Origin: Tomitella gaofuii
GTDB lineage: Bacteria; Actinomycetota; Actinomycetes; Mycobacteriales; Mycobacteriaceae
Assembly (NCBI RefSeq): GCF_014126825.1
Contig: NZ_CP059900.1
Span: forward strand, 3,176,954 to 3,240,953
DNA length: 64,000 bases
Reading direction: 5' to 3'
Part shown: positions 20,330 through 32,700 of the stretch, piece by piece
Numbering within the stretch: the first letter of the stretch is position 1
Layout: every line of letters starts with the position of its first letter
Position numbers and translations under genes: made by a program
The notes under the pieces: model-generated
What the model was told of the DNA's origin: nothing
The model's database searches: none
What the model saw: the letters and a program-made list of their open reading frames with translations, nothing else

Positions 20330-20370
20330 GTCGAACGGGGCGCAGTCATCACGATTGCGCCCCGTTCGAC
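20330..20370 (+). terminator. Terminator of the synthetase / 71-residue protein operon
   Basis: An 18-bp stem (arms 20330-20347 and 20353-20370, starting GTCGAACGGGGCGCA) with one G-T pair closes a 5-base loop. It starts 11 bases after the stop codon. Confidence 0.85.
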
Positions 20371-20903
20371 TATGGTCGGCCCCCGTACGTCGTCCACGCG
20401 CGGGGGCCGGGGTGGCCGCCACCCCTCTGAGCTGCGACCAGCGCGCATTCTACCCCGACCGTGTTCCATCAGCGGCAGGAATACGGCAACCCGCGCCTTC
20501 TTATAACGCCCGACGCAACACCCGCCGCCGCTGTGCGCGCACGACGCGGCCCCGGGCGCGGGGCCGGTCGGCCGGCACTGCCGATCACGCAATGTCCAGC
20601 TACCCCTGATCGTAGGCCGACCACTACGGCCGAGCCCAGTGATAGATCGGAGCGCCGCGCCCGGCCGGTCCGCCACCCAGCAGGAGCGCGGCGCCCCGGC
20701 ATGCTCCGGCCCCGCCCATGGTTGGAACGCCTCAGGCGGGGCCGGTCCCGGCATCGGGGTGCCAGGGATACGCCGCCCCATGGGAGGGGTGGAGCGGCGC
20801 AAACCACACCCTAAAACGGGACGGACACCCCGGTACTGTGCGGCATCCGTTGGGCGGGAACAGGTACCGGACCCGTCACTCGGGGACCTTCGTCGCGTAA
20901 ACC
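20371..20903. other. Non-coding stretch of the element between terminator and integrase
   Basis: These 533 bases hold no reading frame with convincing coding character on either strand. A perfect 11-bp hairpin is visible (CCGGCCCCGCC at 20706-20716 with GGCGGGGCCGG at 20735-20745). The stretch should carry the integrase promoter. Whether it holds a small RNA, an excisionase too short to recognise, or an origin could not be told by eye. Confidence 0.5.
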
Positions 20904-21998
20904 GTGCCGTCGAACGTTGCCGTCGTCACCGACGAGCCCCCTGAGATCTGTACCTGCACCGCCTCCGGGCCCGTCACCACAGACGCTGCCGTCGGCGAGC
21001 TCGCCGCACAGTGGGCGGCGCGCGGTGGACGGGACAACACGGCCGCCAATCGGCGCTCGCTCACCCTGAACCTGGGCGAACTCGCCGACATGCCCGTGTG
21101 GGCCGTGCGCGCCAGCCACATCGAGGACTGGCAGGCCCTCCTCGTGGCCGGGCGTCCGTGGGCGCGGAGAAAGCCGCTGGCCGCATCGTCCGCGGCGATC
21201 ATGGCCGGCCAGCTGCTGTCCATCCTGCAACGCGCGCGGCGTGACGGGCTGATCCTCGCCGTCCCCGAACCCGATGTGCGCACGTCGCCGAGCGACACGG
21301 CCGTGCGCCGCGGCGACCTGCTCACCACCGACGACGTCGCCACGCTCGTCGCCGCCGCGCGCACCCCGCTACCCCGCTCCCCCTCGCGCCCGTGGCTGGG
21401 GCGGATGGTGCTCGTCGCCGCGGGGTCCGGGCTACGTGTGTCCGAGCTCGCCGGGCTGCGCGTGCGGGACGTCGACTTCCTGCGCCGCGAGATCCACGTG
21501 CGTGCCCAGGCGGACACCGCCGGCCGGGAGCATGCGGATCTGAAGTCGGAGGCGTCGGCGCGGACCGTGCCCGTGCCGCAGGGCGTGGTCGACGTGCTCG
21601 CCGAGCAGCTCGCCGCCTCGCCGCGCCGACCGGACGAGACGGTGTGGGCGCGCGACGACGGCGGCATGCACAACCGTGGCAGCGTCGGCCGGCCACTGCA
21701 CAGGGTGATCGTGCAGCACAAGCTGCGCGGCGCGACGATGCACGATCTGCGGCACTTCTACGCGTCGGCGCTCATCGCCGCCGGCGTCCCGGTGACCGGG
21801 GTGCAGGCGGCGCTCGGGCACGCGTCCGCGGCGACGACGCTGCGCGTCTACGCGCACCTGTGGCCGGGCGCGGCGGACGTCACGCGGGCCGCTGCGGCGG
21901 GCGCTTTCGCGCTCGTGCGGGACGGATGCGGGACGGGAGCCAATCACGCCGCCCCTGACGACGCCGACAGTGCAGGTCAGCGCAGGTCAGAGGCCTAG
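20904..21998 (+). CDS. Tyrosine recombinase (integrase) of the element
   Basis: This 364-residue phage-type integrase catalyses site-specific recombination at the 47-bp repeat. The catalytic set is complete: Arg178 in [12 protein letters not shown], Lys214 in [10 protein letters not shown], His280-x-x-Arg283 in [10 protein letters not shown], His306 in LGHASAATT and nucleophile Tyr316 in LRVYAHLW. The N-terminal part (about 25-130) is an SAM-like core-binding domain. The GTG at 20904 is the start shown, with no clear ribosome site; a later start is possible. Its TAG stop (21996-21998) is the first three bases of the right repeat and shares two bases with the stop codon of the convergent target gene. 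High GC matches the host better than the synthetase gene does. Confidence 0.93.
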   Translation: MPSNVAVVTDEPPEICTCTASGPVTTDAAVGELAAQWAARGGRDNTAANRRSLTLNLGELADMPVWAVRASHIEDWQALLVAGRPWARRKPLAASSAAIMAGQLLSILQRARRDGLILAVPEPDVRTSPSDTAVRRGDLLTTDDVATLVAAARTPLPRSPSRPWLGRMVLVAAGSGLRVSELAGLRVRDVDFLRREIHVRAQADTAGREHADLKSEASARTVPVPQGVVDVLAEQLAASPRRPDETVWARDDGGMHNRGSVGRPLHRVIVQHKLRGATMHDLRHFYASALIAAGVPVTGVQAALGHASAATTLRVYAHLWPGAADVTRAAAAGAFALVRDGCGTGANHAAPDDADSAGQRRSEA

Positions 21999-22651
21999 TC
22001 GAAGGCGGGTTCCTCGTCCCGGCCCCGCTTGAGCTCGAAGAAGTGCGGGTAGGAGGCCATCGCGACCACGCCGTCCCAGAGTGTGCCGGCCTGCTCGCCG
22101 CGCGGGATCCGCGAAAGCACCGGCCCGAAGAAGGCGACGCCGTTCACGTGGATGGTCGGGGTGCCCACATCGGCGCCCACCTTGTCCATGCCCGCGTGGT
22201 GGCTCGCACGCAGCGCCTCATCGTGCTCGTCGGTGTGTGCGGCTTCCGCCAGTTCCGCGGGCAGTTCCAGCTCCGCCAGCGCACCCGCGATGACCGATTC
22301 GAAGTCCTTGTTCCCCTCGTTGTGGACGCGGGTGCCCATGGCGGTGTAGAGCGGTGCGAGGATCTCGTCGCCGTACTTCTGCGCCGTGGCGACGGCCACG
22401 CGCACCGGGCCCAACGCGGGCGCGATCTTCTCGCGGTATTCCGGGGTCAGGTCGTCGTTGCGCTCGTTCAGGACGACCAGGCTCATCACGTGGAAGCGCA
22501 CGTCGATGTTGCGGACCTGTTCCACCTCGAGGATCCAGCGTGAGGTGATCCAGCACCAGGGGCACAGCGGGTCGAACCAGAAGTCCGCGCGATCGCGGGT
22601 GGCGCCGTCCGCGGGTGCCGTCGTCGTTGCCGCCTCTACCGTCCCGGTCAT
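21995..22651 (-). CDS. DsbA-like mycothiol-dependent oxidoreductase (Rv2466c homologue)
   Basis: This 218-residue thioredoxin-fold protein has an active site C30-P-W-C33 in [13 protein letters not shown], with no signal peptide, so it acts in the cytoplasm. The M. tuberculosis homologue Rv2466c is a mycothiol-dependent reductase (mycoredoxin-2, nitroreductase activity) induced by oxidative stress. The conserved tail [15 protein letters not shown] lies within the element's attachment site. The gene is complete, because integration replaced its end with an identical protein sequence. The start ATG at 22651 has GGAG-like bases (AGGAGCGCACGGAG) upstream. It is divergent from no immediate neighbour and convergent with the integrase. 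Confidence 0.92.
   Translation of the reverse strand: MTGTVEAATTTAPADGATRDRADFWFDPLCPWCWITSRWILEVEQVRNIDVRFHVMSLVVLNERNDDLTPEYREKIAPALGPVRVAVATAQKYGDEILAPLYTAMGTRVHNEGNKDFESVIAGALAELELPAELAEAAHTDEHDEALRASHHAGMDKVGADVGTPTIHVNGVAFFGPVLSRIPRGEQAGTLWDGVVAMASYPHFFELKRGRDEEPAFD
21996..22042. repeat. Right attachment site (attR), inside the 3' end of the oxidoreductase gene
   Basis: This 47-bp direct repeat of 18980-19026 differs only at 22022. It contains the stop codons of both the integrase (plus) and the oxidoreductase (minus). Just outside, on the element side, CAGGTCAG occurs twice in tandem (21973-21980 and 21983-21990), and TGCAGGTC recurs near the left site at 19063; these could be integrase arm sites. 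Confidence 0.85.
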
Positions 22652-22766
22652 CTCCGTGCGCTCCTTCTGTCGACCATGCTGATTCCCCCGTCATCCACTA
22701 CGGTCCAACGCCTGCATCACCGGTTCTCTTCCCCCGAAGTCTCCGCGGGCCGGAAGAAGCCCGCGC

Positions 22767-23714
22767 TCAGCGGCGCGTGGCGAAGACGGTGCCGACGCCG
22801 GGATCGACCTGGGCGACATCCCTGCCGAGCCCGGCGGTCATCGCGTTCCAACTGCGGAACACGGTGTCCCAGCCGATGTCCTGCAGCCAGCGCTCCACCT
22901 CGTCCTCCGCCCGGCCGGCGGCATCCGGCCCGCCCCACGGGCCGGGCGTAGACGCGCGCTCGGCCGCCGCTGCTTCGCCCACCACCTTCTTGCCCGCCCC
23001 CTTCTCCCTTGCTCCCTTCTCCCCTGCTCCCTCCTCTCCTCCGACGAGATTCCGATACTCGCGATACTGCGGACTCTCGGCGTCGACCGCGAACCGGCCG
23101 ACCCCGAACCGGCTGCCGGCGGCGGACATCGCCGTGAGGTCCTCCACAAGCCGGCGTTTCCAATCTTCCGTCGGGTTCCCCAGCGTGCCTTCCTCGATCC
23201 ACTGAGTGCGGACTTCCGGGCGGAACCCGCTCTCCAACAGAGCGCTCCGCCACTCGGAGCGCAGATCCGCCGGAACGACGTGCCGTGTGCAGGCGGGGGC
23301 CGCGCCCGCTCGCTCGAGAACCGGCTCCTTGAAGGCGAACGTCTCCGGGAGATCGAGCTCGAACACGACCGCATCCGGCGGCAGCCCCATCCGGAATGCC
23401 CGCGTGTCCAGTCCCGCGCCGAGCAGCACGAACTGTCGGATGCCGTGGTCGAGCGCGTCCCGGACGGTGCCGTCTACGAGGCGCACCCCGACCGTGCGCC
23501 CGTCGTAGAACCGCCCGGCCAGCGCCTCCAACCGTTCCCACCGCTCCCGCGGGAAGCCCGCCCGCGCCGCGTCCACGAAGGCCCGTGCCAGCGGATCGGA
23601 GTAGAGGCGGTCCGGCCGCGCGTACTCGCGGGCGCGGATCACCGCCACGCCGATCGCCGTCACCACGATCCCGTCCACCGGAACCGCGTCCCCCTCGCCC
23701 GCCGCATCTGCCAT
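22767..23714 (-). CDS. Class I SAM-dependent methyltransferase of the leucine-carboxyl-methyltransferase-like family
   Basis: This 315-residue protein belongs to the family common in mycobacteria whose members carry LLGAGLDTRAFRM (SAM motif I, about residues 90-102) and FELDLPETFAFKEPVL. The substrate is unknown; these proteins have been linked to O-methylation of carboxyl groups or polyketides. ATG 23714 has GAGGGG a few bases upstream; the same frame runs on to 24026 but overlaps pepN on the other strand. An unusual insert (about residues 228-254, GEEGAGEKGAREKGAGKK) is coded by a purine-only stretch and looks like slipped-strand expansion. It ends with VDPGVGTVFATRR, normal for the family. 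Confidence 0.85.
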   Translation of the reverse strand: MADAAGEGDAVPVDGIVVTAIGVAVIRAREYARPDRLYSDPLARAFVDAARAGFPRERWERLEALAGRFYDGRTVGVRLVDGTVRDALDHGIRQFVLLGAGLDTRAFRMGLPPDAVVFELDLPETFAFKEPVLERAGAAPACTRHVVPADLRSEWRSALLESGFRPEVRTQWIEEGTLGNPTEDWKRRLVEDLTAMSAAGSRFGVGRFAVDAESPQYREYRNLVGGEEGAGEKGAREKGAGKKVVGEAAAAERASTPGPWGGPDAAGRAEDEVERWLQDIGWDTVFRSWNAMTAGLGRDVAQVDPGVGTVFATRR

Positions 23715-23967
23715 CCGCTCCGCTCCCCTCGATCGTCGGTGCCGGTCGGCAGTCTTCCACGCTCCGGCGGGCGACGCGTGCAGTTCCGGCATCGCCCATA
23801 CCGTCAACGCCCGTACCGTCAACGCCGGTTCGACCGACGACCCCGGCCGCACTCCACCGCCTCCGCGCATACGTGCGCTTCGTCCGCCGCGCATGCCCCC
23901 GGAATCTGCGGCGCGCATGATGGGATGGAAACCGATTCCGCAACCCCCAGGTGAAGGAGCATCCCCT

Positions 23968-26550
<2,583 letters not shown>

Positions 26551-26569
26551 CCGCCGCCGCGCATGCGAA

Positions 26570-26600
26570 GACCCCCGCCACCGTGACGGTGGCGGGGGTC
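26570..26600. terminator. Bidirectional terminator between pepN and the Rv2468c-like gene
   Basis: A 14-bp perfect stem (GACCCCCGCCACCG with CGGTGGCGGGGGTC) has a 3-base loop. It lies between two convergent genes and can serve both. Confidence 0.85.
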
Positions 26601-26613
26601 GACGCAGAACTGA

Positions 26614-27096
26614 TCAGACGCGGACGGGGCTGACCGCCGCGGCCATCACGCGCACCGCGCTGACGAGCCCGTCGATCAGGTCGCCCCGCTGGAACGACGA
26701 GATCGCCGCCGACGCGCCGAGCTGGGCGACCCGGTCGTCGAAGCGGTGACCGACGGCGTCGCCGCCGACGATCTCGATGCTCTTCTCGTTCGGGGAGACC
26801 GCGATGAGCACGGACTCGTCCGGCCGCGGAAGCGTGGAGTGCAGCTCGCGCGCACGGTCTGCCGGGGCCGCGCCGAGCTCACCGATGCAGATGGTCCACA
26901 GAATGCGGGTGCGCCGCGTCGCCTGCGTGAGGGTGCGGTCGATGCGGTTGCGGTCCACATGCGTGAACGGCGAATCGTCGTACGTCTCCTCACCCGGGTG
27001 CCGGACGCCGGACACCCGGCCGCTGGAGGTGACGACGAAGCCGGAGGGCAGTGCGGACTCGTCCACCGCGGGGTAGGTCAGCTCACCACTTGCCAC
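26614..27096 (-). CDS. Conserved hypothetical protein (Rv2468c-like, DUF5130 type)
   Basis: This 160-residue soluble protein has no signal peptide and a TPM/stress-type alpha-beta fold pattern (ILWTICIGELG, LIAVSPNEKSIEIVGG, RGDLIDGLVSAVRVMAAA). It corresponds by position and sequence style to Rv2468c of M. tuberculosis, function unknown. GTG 27096 was chosen because GGAGGAG lies six bases upstream. The start overlaps the end of the upstream small membrane-protein gene by 14 bases, so the two are probably co-translated. Confidence 0.75.
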   Translation of the reverse strand: MASGELTYPAVDESALPSGFVVTSSGRVSGVRHPGEETYDDSPFTHVDRNRIDRTLTQATRRTRILWTICIGELGAAPADRARELHSTLPRPDESVLIAVSPNEKSIEIVGGDAVGHRFDDRVAQLGASAAISSFQRGDLIDGLVSAVRVMAAAVSPVRV

Positions 27097-27322
27097 TTGC
27101 CGCTCCTCCGCTCGCACCGGCCTCGATCGAGCGCACGGTGCCGTGTGCATGCCAGGGGGCCTCGTCGACGGCGCCCCACCACACGGTGCCGCCGGTCCAC
27201 TCGTCGCCCAAGGTGTAGTACTTCGGCTTGACTACGTGGGCGGTCAGACCCCAGATCGCCATCACGATGGTGATGAGCAGCGGGGCGCCCAGGTAGACCA
27301 GCACTGTCTCCCAGATGGTCAC
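27083..27322 (-). CDS. Small single-TM protein, possible cytochrome oxidase accessory subunit
   Basis: This 79-residue protein has one N-terminal membrane helix (VLVYLGAPLLITIVMAIWGL) and a conserved-looking soluble part (KPKYYTLGDEWTGGTVWWGAVDE). Small proteins of this type next to the Rv2468c gene in mycobacteria have been described, as I recall, as CtaJ-type accessory subunits of the aa3 oxidase supercomplex. I cannot confirm that from the sequence. It overlaps the next gene by 14 bases. Confidence 0.6.
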   Translation of the reverse strand: MTIWETVLVYLGAPLLITIVMAIWGLTAHVVKPKYYTLGDEWTGGTVWWGAVDEAPWHAHGTVRSIEAGASGGAASGKW

Positions 27323-27401
27323 GCCATGAACTTATCGCACCCGCCGCCCTTCGCGGAAGCGGACCGCCCCGCCGCCGGGCCCGGGCCGCGGGCGTGCCCG
27401 C

Positions 27402-28007
27402 TCAGGCGGCCCCCTGCCCCAGGTACGGCAGCCACTGCGGGTCCGGGTCGGGCACCTCCGAGAGCACCCGCCAATGCCGGCCCCGCGGCGGGGTGGGCGG
27501 CCGCGGCAGACGCCAGCCGATCTCCTCGAGCAGCCGGTCGGCCTTCTTCCGGTTGCACGCCCCGCAGCTGGCCACGCAGTTCTCCCACGAGTGCCCGCCG
27601 CCACGGCTGCGCGGCACCACATGGTCGATCGTGTCGGCCCGGCCGCCGCAGTAGACGCACCGGCGGCCGTCGCGCGCCATCAGCCCGGCGCGGGTGAGCG
27701 GCGACCGCGCCTGGTAGGGGACGTGCACGTACACGGCGAGCTGGATGACGGAGGGGAACGGCACCACGAGGCGCTCCGAATGCAGCAGCCGGCCGTCGTC
27801 GGTGGGGGCGACGAGCTCGGCCTTGCCGCACACCACCATCACGACCGCCCGCTGGAACCCCACGGCCCCCAGCGGCTCCCAACTGGCGTTGAGCACCAGC
27901 ACGCGGCGCGCGAGACCGGACTCCCCTCGGCACGCATCTTCCCCGCGCGCGCCGGAGGCACGGCGCACGCCGGGTGCGGATCGCGTGTTGTTTCTCGATT
28001 CCGTCAT
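27402..28007 (-). CDS. HNH endonuclease-domain protein (Rv2469c-like)
   Basis: This 201-residue protein has an HNH nuclease domain in its C-terminal half: [21 protein letters not shown], then [20 protein letters not shown], giving two CxxC pairs around the DHV-x-P-R-S-x-G-G core. The N-terminal half ([20 protein letters not shown]) is typical of the conserved actinobacterial family to which Rv2469c belongs. No target is known; the gene is chromosomal rather than phage-linked by synteny. ATG 28007 has GGGAG six bases upstream. It is divergent from the truncated haemoglobin gene. Confidence 0.88.
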   Translation of the reverse strand: MTESRNNTRSAPGVRRASGARGEDACRGESGLARRVLVLNASWEPLGAVGFQRAVVMVVCGKAELVAPTDDGRLLHSERLVVPFPSVIQLAVYVHVPYQARSPLTRAGLMARDGRRCVYCGGRADTIDHVVPRSRGGGHSWENCVASCGACNRKKADRLLEEIGWRLPRPPTPPRGRHWRVLSEVPDPDPQWLPYLGQGAA

Positions 28008-28167
28008 GGTGGTCTCCCGGGCGCCGCACGCTCGCCGCGGCGTTGCTCCCAGCGGCATTATGTACGATCCGGCGGCCTCCGCGCAGCGTTCACACGCTGA
28101 CCGGGCGGTATCCGCCCGGCCGGCACGCCCTGCCCCGCCGTCCCCGCGGCCGCCACCACCGGGCACC

Positions 28168-28578
28168 ATGGGGTGTATGGCCTCTCCGCGTCAACCCTCG
28201 ACCTTCTACGACGAGGTGGGCGGCGCCGCCACGTTCGCCGCGCTCGTCCACCGCTTCTATCAGGAAGTGCGCGAGGACGAGATCCTGCGCCCCCTGTACC
28301 CGGAGGACGACCTCGACGGGGCCGAGCGGCGTTTGCGCATGTTCCTCGAGCAGTACTGGGGAGGGCCGCACACCTACAGCGACGAACGCGGCCACCCCCG
28401 CCTGCGGATGCGGCACGTGCAGTACCGCATCAGCCCCATCGAGCGCGACGCGTGGCTGCGCTGCATGCACACCGCCGTGGCGTCGATCGGCGACGACGTC
28501 ATGGACGCCGAGCACAGGGAGGCGTTCCTGCGCTACATCGCCATGGCCGCCGAGACCCTGGTGAACGCGCCCATGTGA
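28168..28578 (+). CDS. glbO: Group II truncated haemoglobin (GlbO type)
   Basis: This 136-residue haem protein is associated with oxygen binding and redox protection. Family hallmarks are [20 protein letters not shown] (helices A-B with the B10 tyrosine region), a [10 protein letters not shown] turn, [10 protein letters not shown], proximal histidine in RMRHVQYRI and the G8 tryptophan in RDAWLRCM. The ATG at 28168 is preceded by no strong ribosome site; ATG 28177 is an alternative. Position next to the HNH gene matches Rv2470. Confidence 0.93.
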   Translation: MGCMASPRQPSTFYDEVGGAATFAALVHRFYQEVREDEILRPLYPEDDLDGAERRLRMFLEQYWGGPHTYSDERGHPRLRMRHVQYRISPIERDAWLRCMHTAVASIGDDVMDAEHREAFLRYIAMAAETLVNAPM

Positions 28579-28597
28579 CGGTCCGCCGGCGGCGTTC

Positions 28598-29341
28598 TCA
28601 GGTGATCAGCAGCGGGATCTCGCCGCCCACGCGCAGCGCCACCGAACCGAAGCGGGCGTCGAGGCGCACCCACGTGCGCGTCGCGCGCACCCGCACCGGC
28701 TCGCCGGCCGGCACGCGCTCCACGTCGACGACGCCGGTCACCGGGTCCTGCACCGCCTGCGGTACGAACCCCATCGCGGTGAGCGCGAAGACGCTGCGCA
28801 ACGGCACCTCCACGTGCCGCCCGCCGCCGTCGACCTCCAGGACGGTCTGGTCTAGAAGTGAACGCGGCGGCCCCGTCATCGTGCTGTTCTCGCGTGCCAC
28901 CTGCGCGCCCTGCACCGACAGCGCCACCACGTCGCGCGCGGGCACGTCGTCGATGTGCTCGAAACCGTCCGCCGGCGGCAGCGACCCGCGCCACGCCGTG
29001 TCCATCGGCAGGCCGGGATCCACGGTCACGGTGCCGTCAGAGCTCTCAGTGCCCGCGTCGCCGTCGCCGGCGCCGACGGCCGATCGGATCTCGCCCGCCA
29101 GCGGCTCGGCGCCCACGCACACGTCGCTCGGCGCGATCCCGACCTGGAAGGTGCGCCCGGCGAGCGTGTCGAATCCGGCCGTCGTCGTCCACACCGCGAC
29201 CCCGTCGCCCCGGCGCACCATGCGGACCAGCGCCGCGGAATCGAGCCGCGCCGCACGCGACAGGAAAGCGTGCAGGTCGGAGCGGGTGGACGCGTCGGGG
29301 ATGCGCAGGTAACGACCGCCGGCGCCGGGCGCGTCAATCAC
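28598..29341 (-). CDS. Conserved hypothetical protein (Rv2474c-like)
   Basis: This 247-residue soluble protein has no signal peptide or known domain that I can name. It is rich in beta-strand pattern (TVTVDPGLPMDTAW, RHVEVPLRSVFALTAMGFVP, PLLIT end) and matches Rv2474c by position before the Rv2475c-type thioesterase. Its start overlaps the thioesterase stop by 8 bases, so the two are likely translated from one message. It is convergent with glbO. Confidence 0.7.
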   Translation of the reverse strand: MIDAPGAGGRYLRIPDASTRSDLHAFLSRAARLDSAALVRMVRRGDGVAVWTTTAGFDTLAGRTFQVGIAPSDVCVGAEPLAGEIRSAVGAGDGDAGTESSDGTVTVDPGLPMDTAWRGSLPPADGFEHIDDVPARDVVALSVQGAQVARENSTMTGPPRSLLDQTVLEVDGGGRHVEVPLRSVFALTAMGFVPQAVQDPVTGVVDVERVPAGEPVRVRATRTWVRLDARFGSVALRVGGEIPLLIT

Positions 29342-29753
29342 GTCGGAACTCCTCGAGGTAGGCGCGCTCGGCCGGCGAGAGCCGGCGGATGCGCTGGTTC
29401 TCCAGGTCGACGGCGGCCAGTTGTGCGTGGCTGACCACCGATGCGGGGTCGGCCTCGTCGGCGCCCTGCGGGCGCAGCTCGGCGACGATCGTGAAGTCCG
29501 CCGCCCGGATCCGACTGATCCACATCACCACCTCGACGGGGCTGTCCTCGAGCACGAGCTGCCCCCGGTACCGCACGCGCAGGTCGGCCAGGAACACGCC
29601 GTCGGCCAAGGCCGCGGTGGGACGTTCCGGCGCGAAGAGCCACGGGATGCGCGCCTCCTCGAGCAACGTGACCACCGCCGCGTTGTTGATGTGCCGGAAC
29701 GAGTCCATATCCGACCAGCGTGCAGCGACCGTCGTCCGGTAGCCGACCTCCAT
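29334..29753 (-). CDS. Acyl-CoA thioesterase, hot-dog fold (Rv2475c-like)
   Basis: This 139-residue 4HBT-type thioesterase hydrolyses acyl-CoA. The signature RWSDMDSFRHINNAAVVTLLEEAR, with the aspartate and HINN, is diagnostic. It follows the glutamate dehydrogenase by 27 bases on the same strand. A second protein of the same family lies on the other side of that gene (35048-35458), so the dehydrogenase is flanked by two paralogous thioesterases. Confidence 0.9.
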   Translation of the reverse strand: MEVGYRTTVAARWSDMDSFRHINNAAVVTLLEEARIPWLFAPERPTAALADGVFLADLRVRYRGQLVLEDSPVEVVMWISRIRAADFTIVAELRPQGADEADPASVVSHAQLAAVDLENQRIRRLSPAERAYLEEFRRD

Positions 29754-29780
29754 GCAGCAGTTCCCCCACCCGGGCCCGGC

Positions 29781-32700
29781 TCACCCGTCAGACGTGCCGG
29801 AAGGACGGGGCGGGTCCGGCCGCACCGTCGAGACGCCGACCATGCTACGGAACTGCCGTGCCGCCACCGACAGCGATGCGAGGTCCGGCCGGCCGCGCTC
29901 GGCGATCTCGGCGAGCATCATCCGCGCCCTCCCGATCCGGGAGGTGTTGCCGGATTCCCATTCCCGGATCATCGTCGGCGGATCCTCGCCCGGCTCGCCG
30001 CCCCGCAACACGTCCTCGGTGAGCATCCGCATCGCGCTGTAGAGGTCCTCGCGCAACGTCAGGCGGGCCAGCGCGTGCCAGCGGTCGCCGCGCGCGAGCT
30101 CCGAGACGGCCACCTGGAAATCGTCCATGCGCAGCCGCTCGGCCAGGGCGAAGTACACGCGCGTCACCTCCTCGGCATCGCACTCGAGGACCTCGGCGGT
30201 GGTGCAGATGTCCAACAGCGCGAACCGGTCCAGCTGCCCGGCGACGTCGCGGGCCAGCTCCGGCGGCACACCCGCCTGCGCCAGCTCGGCGGCACGCTCC
30301 TCATAACGGGTGCGGGCCGCTCCCCCCACCACCTGCGGCACCAGCGGCGTCAGCGCCGCGATCTGCTTTTCGAATCGCCGGATCTCCGCCGCCACCTGCA
30401 GCGGCTGCGGGCGGTTCGCCAGCAGCCAGCGCGACGCCCTGTCCACCAGACGCCGCGTCACCAACGTGAGATGGTCCGCGGTGCGGGCACTGATGTCGGC
30501 CGCGTCGATGCGCTCCCACAGCTGCTGCAAGCCGAAGACGCTCTCGACCGTGAGGAACGCGCGGACCGCGTCGCCCACCCCGGCCCCCGCGAGCTCCCCC
30601 AGGCGGAACATGAACGTGATCCCGGCGCGATCCACCACGTCGTTGGCGACGACGGTGGCGATGATCTCCCGCCGCAGCGGGTGGTCGGCGATGTCGGGGG
30701 CGAAGCGCTCGCGCAGCACCGCCGGAAAGTAACCGGGCAGCCGCCGCGCCAGCACCGCCGATTCCGGGAGCGACCCGGCCAGCAGTTCCCGCTTCATCGC
30801 CAGCTTGACGTAGGCGAGCAGCACCGACAGCTCCGGCGAGGTGAGCCCCTCCCCGGTCTCCTCGCGCCGGTCGAACTCGTCGGGCCCGGGCAGGCCTTCG
30901 ATGGCGCGGTCCATCCCGGCGTGCGTTTCAAGCCAGTCCACCATCCGCTGGTAGACGCGCACCATCGCCGTCGCCTGCCGACGGTCCGCCCCGAGCACAC
31001 GATTCTGGCTGATGTTGTCGGCCAGCACCATCGACGCGACGTCGTCGGTCATCGACGCCAGCAGCGCGTCGCGGTCGCCGACGCGCAGACGCCCCGCGTC
31101 GATAGCGTGTCGGAGCAGGATCTTGATGTTCACCTCGTGATCGGAGCTGTCCACACCCGCCGAGTTGTCGATGGCGTCGGTGTTGATCGCGCCGCCGGCG
31201 CCGTCGGGGCCGCCCCGCTGCGCGTACTCGATCCGCCCGTGCTGCGTCACCCCCAGATTGCCGCCCTCGCCCACCACGCGCACCCGTAGATCGGCTCCGT
31301 CGACGCGGACCGCGTCGTTGGCCTTGTCCCCCACGTCCGCGTCCGTCTCGGCCCGGGCCTTCACGTAAGTGCCGATGCCGCCGTTCCACAACAGGTCCAC
31401 CGGCGCCAGCAGCACCGCGCGCACCAGCTCCGGCGCCGGCAACTCCGTCACATCGTCGGCGAGCCCCAGCGCCGCGCGCATCTGCGGGCCCACCGGAATC
31501 GCCTTGCTCGTCCGCGGCCACACGCCGCCGCCGGCGCTGATCTGCGATGTGTCGTAGTCGGCCCACGACGAACGCGGCAGCGCGTACAGGCGCCGGCGCT
31601 CCGCGAATCCGGCCGCGGCGGACGGGTTCGGGTCGACGAAGATGTGCCGGTGGTCGAACGCGGCGACCAGCCGGATGTGCTCGCTGCACAGCATCCCGTT
31701 GCCGAACACGTCGCCGCTCATGTCGCCGACGCCGACGGCCGTGAAGTCCTGAGTCTGGGTGTCCACGCCCGATTCGCGGAAGTGCCGGCGCACGCTCTCC
31801 CACGCGCCGCGGGCCGTGATGCCCATCTCCTTGTGGTCGTACCCGCTCGACCCGCCGGACGCGAAGGCGTCGCCCAGCCAGTAGCCGTAGTCCGCGGCCA
31901 CCCCGTTGGCGATGTCCGAGAACGACGCCGTCCCCTTGTCTGCCGCCACCACCAGGTAGGTGTCGTCGCCGTCGTGGCGGACCACCCGCGGCGGCGGCAC
32001 CGCACGCCCCGTCGTGGTGTCGAGGTTGTCGGTGACGTCGAGCAGGCCGCCGATGAACGCGGTGTAGCAGGCGATGCCCTCCGCGCGCAACGCATCCCGG
32101 TCCGCCGCCGCGTCGCCCGTCGCCGCCGGCGGCCGTTTGACCACGAACCCGCCCTTGGCGCCCAGCGGCACGATCACCGCGTTCTTCACCGCCTGCGCCT
32201 TCACCAGGCCCAGCACCTCGGTGCGGAAGTCCTCGCGGCGGTCAGACCAGCGCAGCCCGCCGCGTGCCACCGCCCCGTACCGCAGGTGCACGCCCGCCAC
32301 CCGCGGCGAGTAGACGTACACCTCGAACATCGGCCGAGGCCGGGGCAGTTCGGGAATCTCCTGCGCGGCGAGCTTGAACGACATGGCCTGGCGCGGTCGG
32401 CCCTGCCCGTCGAGCATGTAGTAGTTGGTGCGCACCGTGCCGGCCATCAGGTGCAGGAACGCGCGCAGCACCCGGTCGGTGTCGATGCTGAGGATGCGGT
32501 CGAGCTCGTCGGACACGGCGGCGGCGATCTGTTCGGAGCGGTCGCGCCGCGCCGCATCCGCCGCGCGCTGATCATCGCCGTCCGGCCCGTCGCCGTCCCC
32601 TTCCGGCCCCGGCGTGAACCGCGCGCGGAACAGCTCGACCAGCGACCGCACCACCTCCGGGTTGTCGCACAGGACGTTCTGGATGTGCTCGAGGCTGTAG

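Larger units (their letters stand above)
18980..22042. mobile_element. 3-kb integrative element inserted at the 3' end of the Rv2466c-like gene
   Basis: A 47-bp direct repeat with a single mismatch (18980-19026 and 21996-22042) bounds about 3.0 kb. The repeat is the last 15 codons plus stop of the oxidoreductase gene at 21995-22651, so the target gene stays intact. Inside are a RelA/SpoT-domain protein, a 71-residue protein and a tyrosine integrase beside the right repeat. The synthetase part is visibly lower in GC (33 of 60 bases at 19441-19500) than the backbone. No excisionase, replication or transfer gene is seen, so mobility may depend on a helper. See the separate entries for each part. 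Confidence 0.85.

Noticed and set aside
21972-21990. A third copy of the att core at the CAGGTCAG repeats
   Set aside because: The repeats share no sequence with the 47-bp core; at most they are accessory binding sites.
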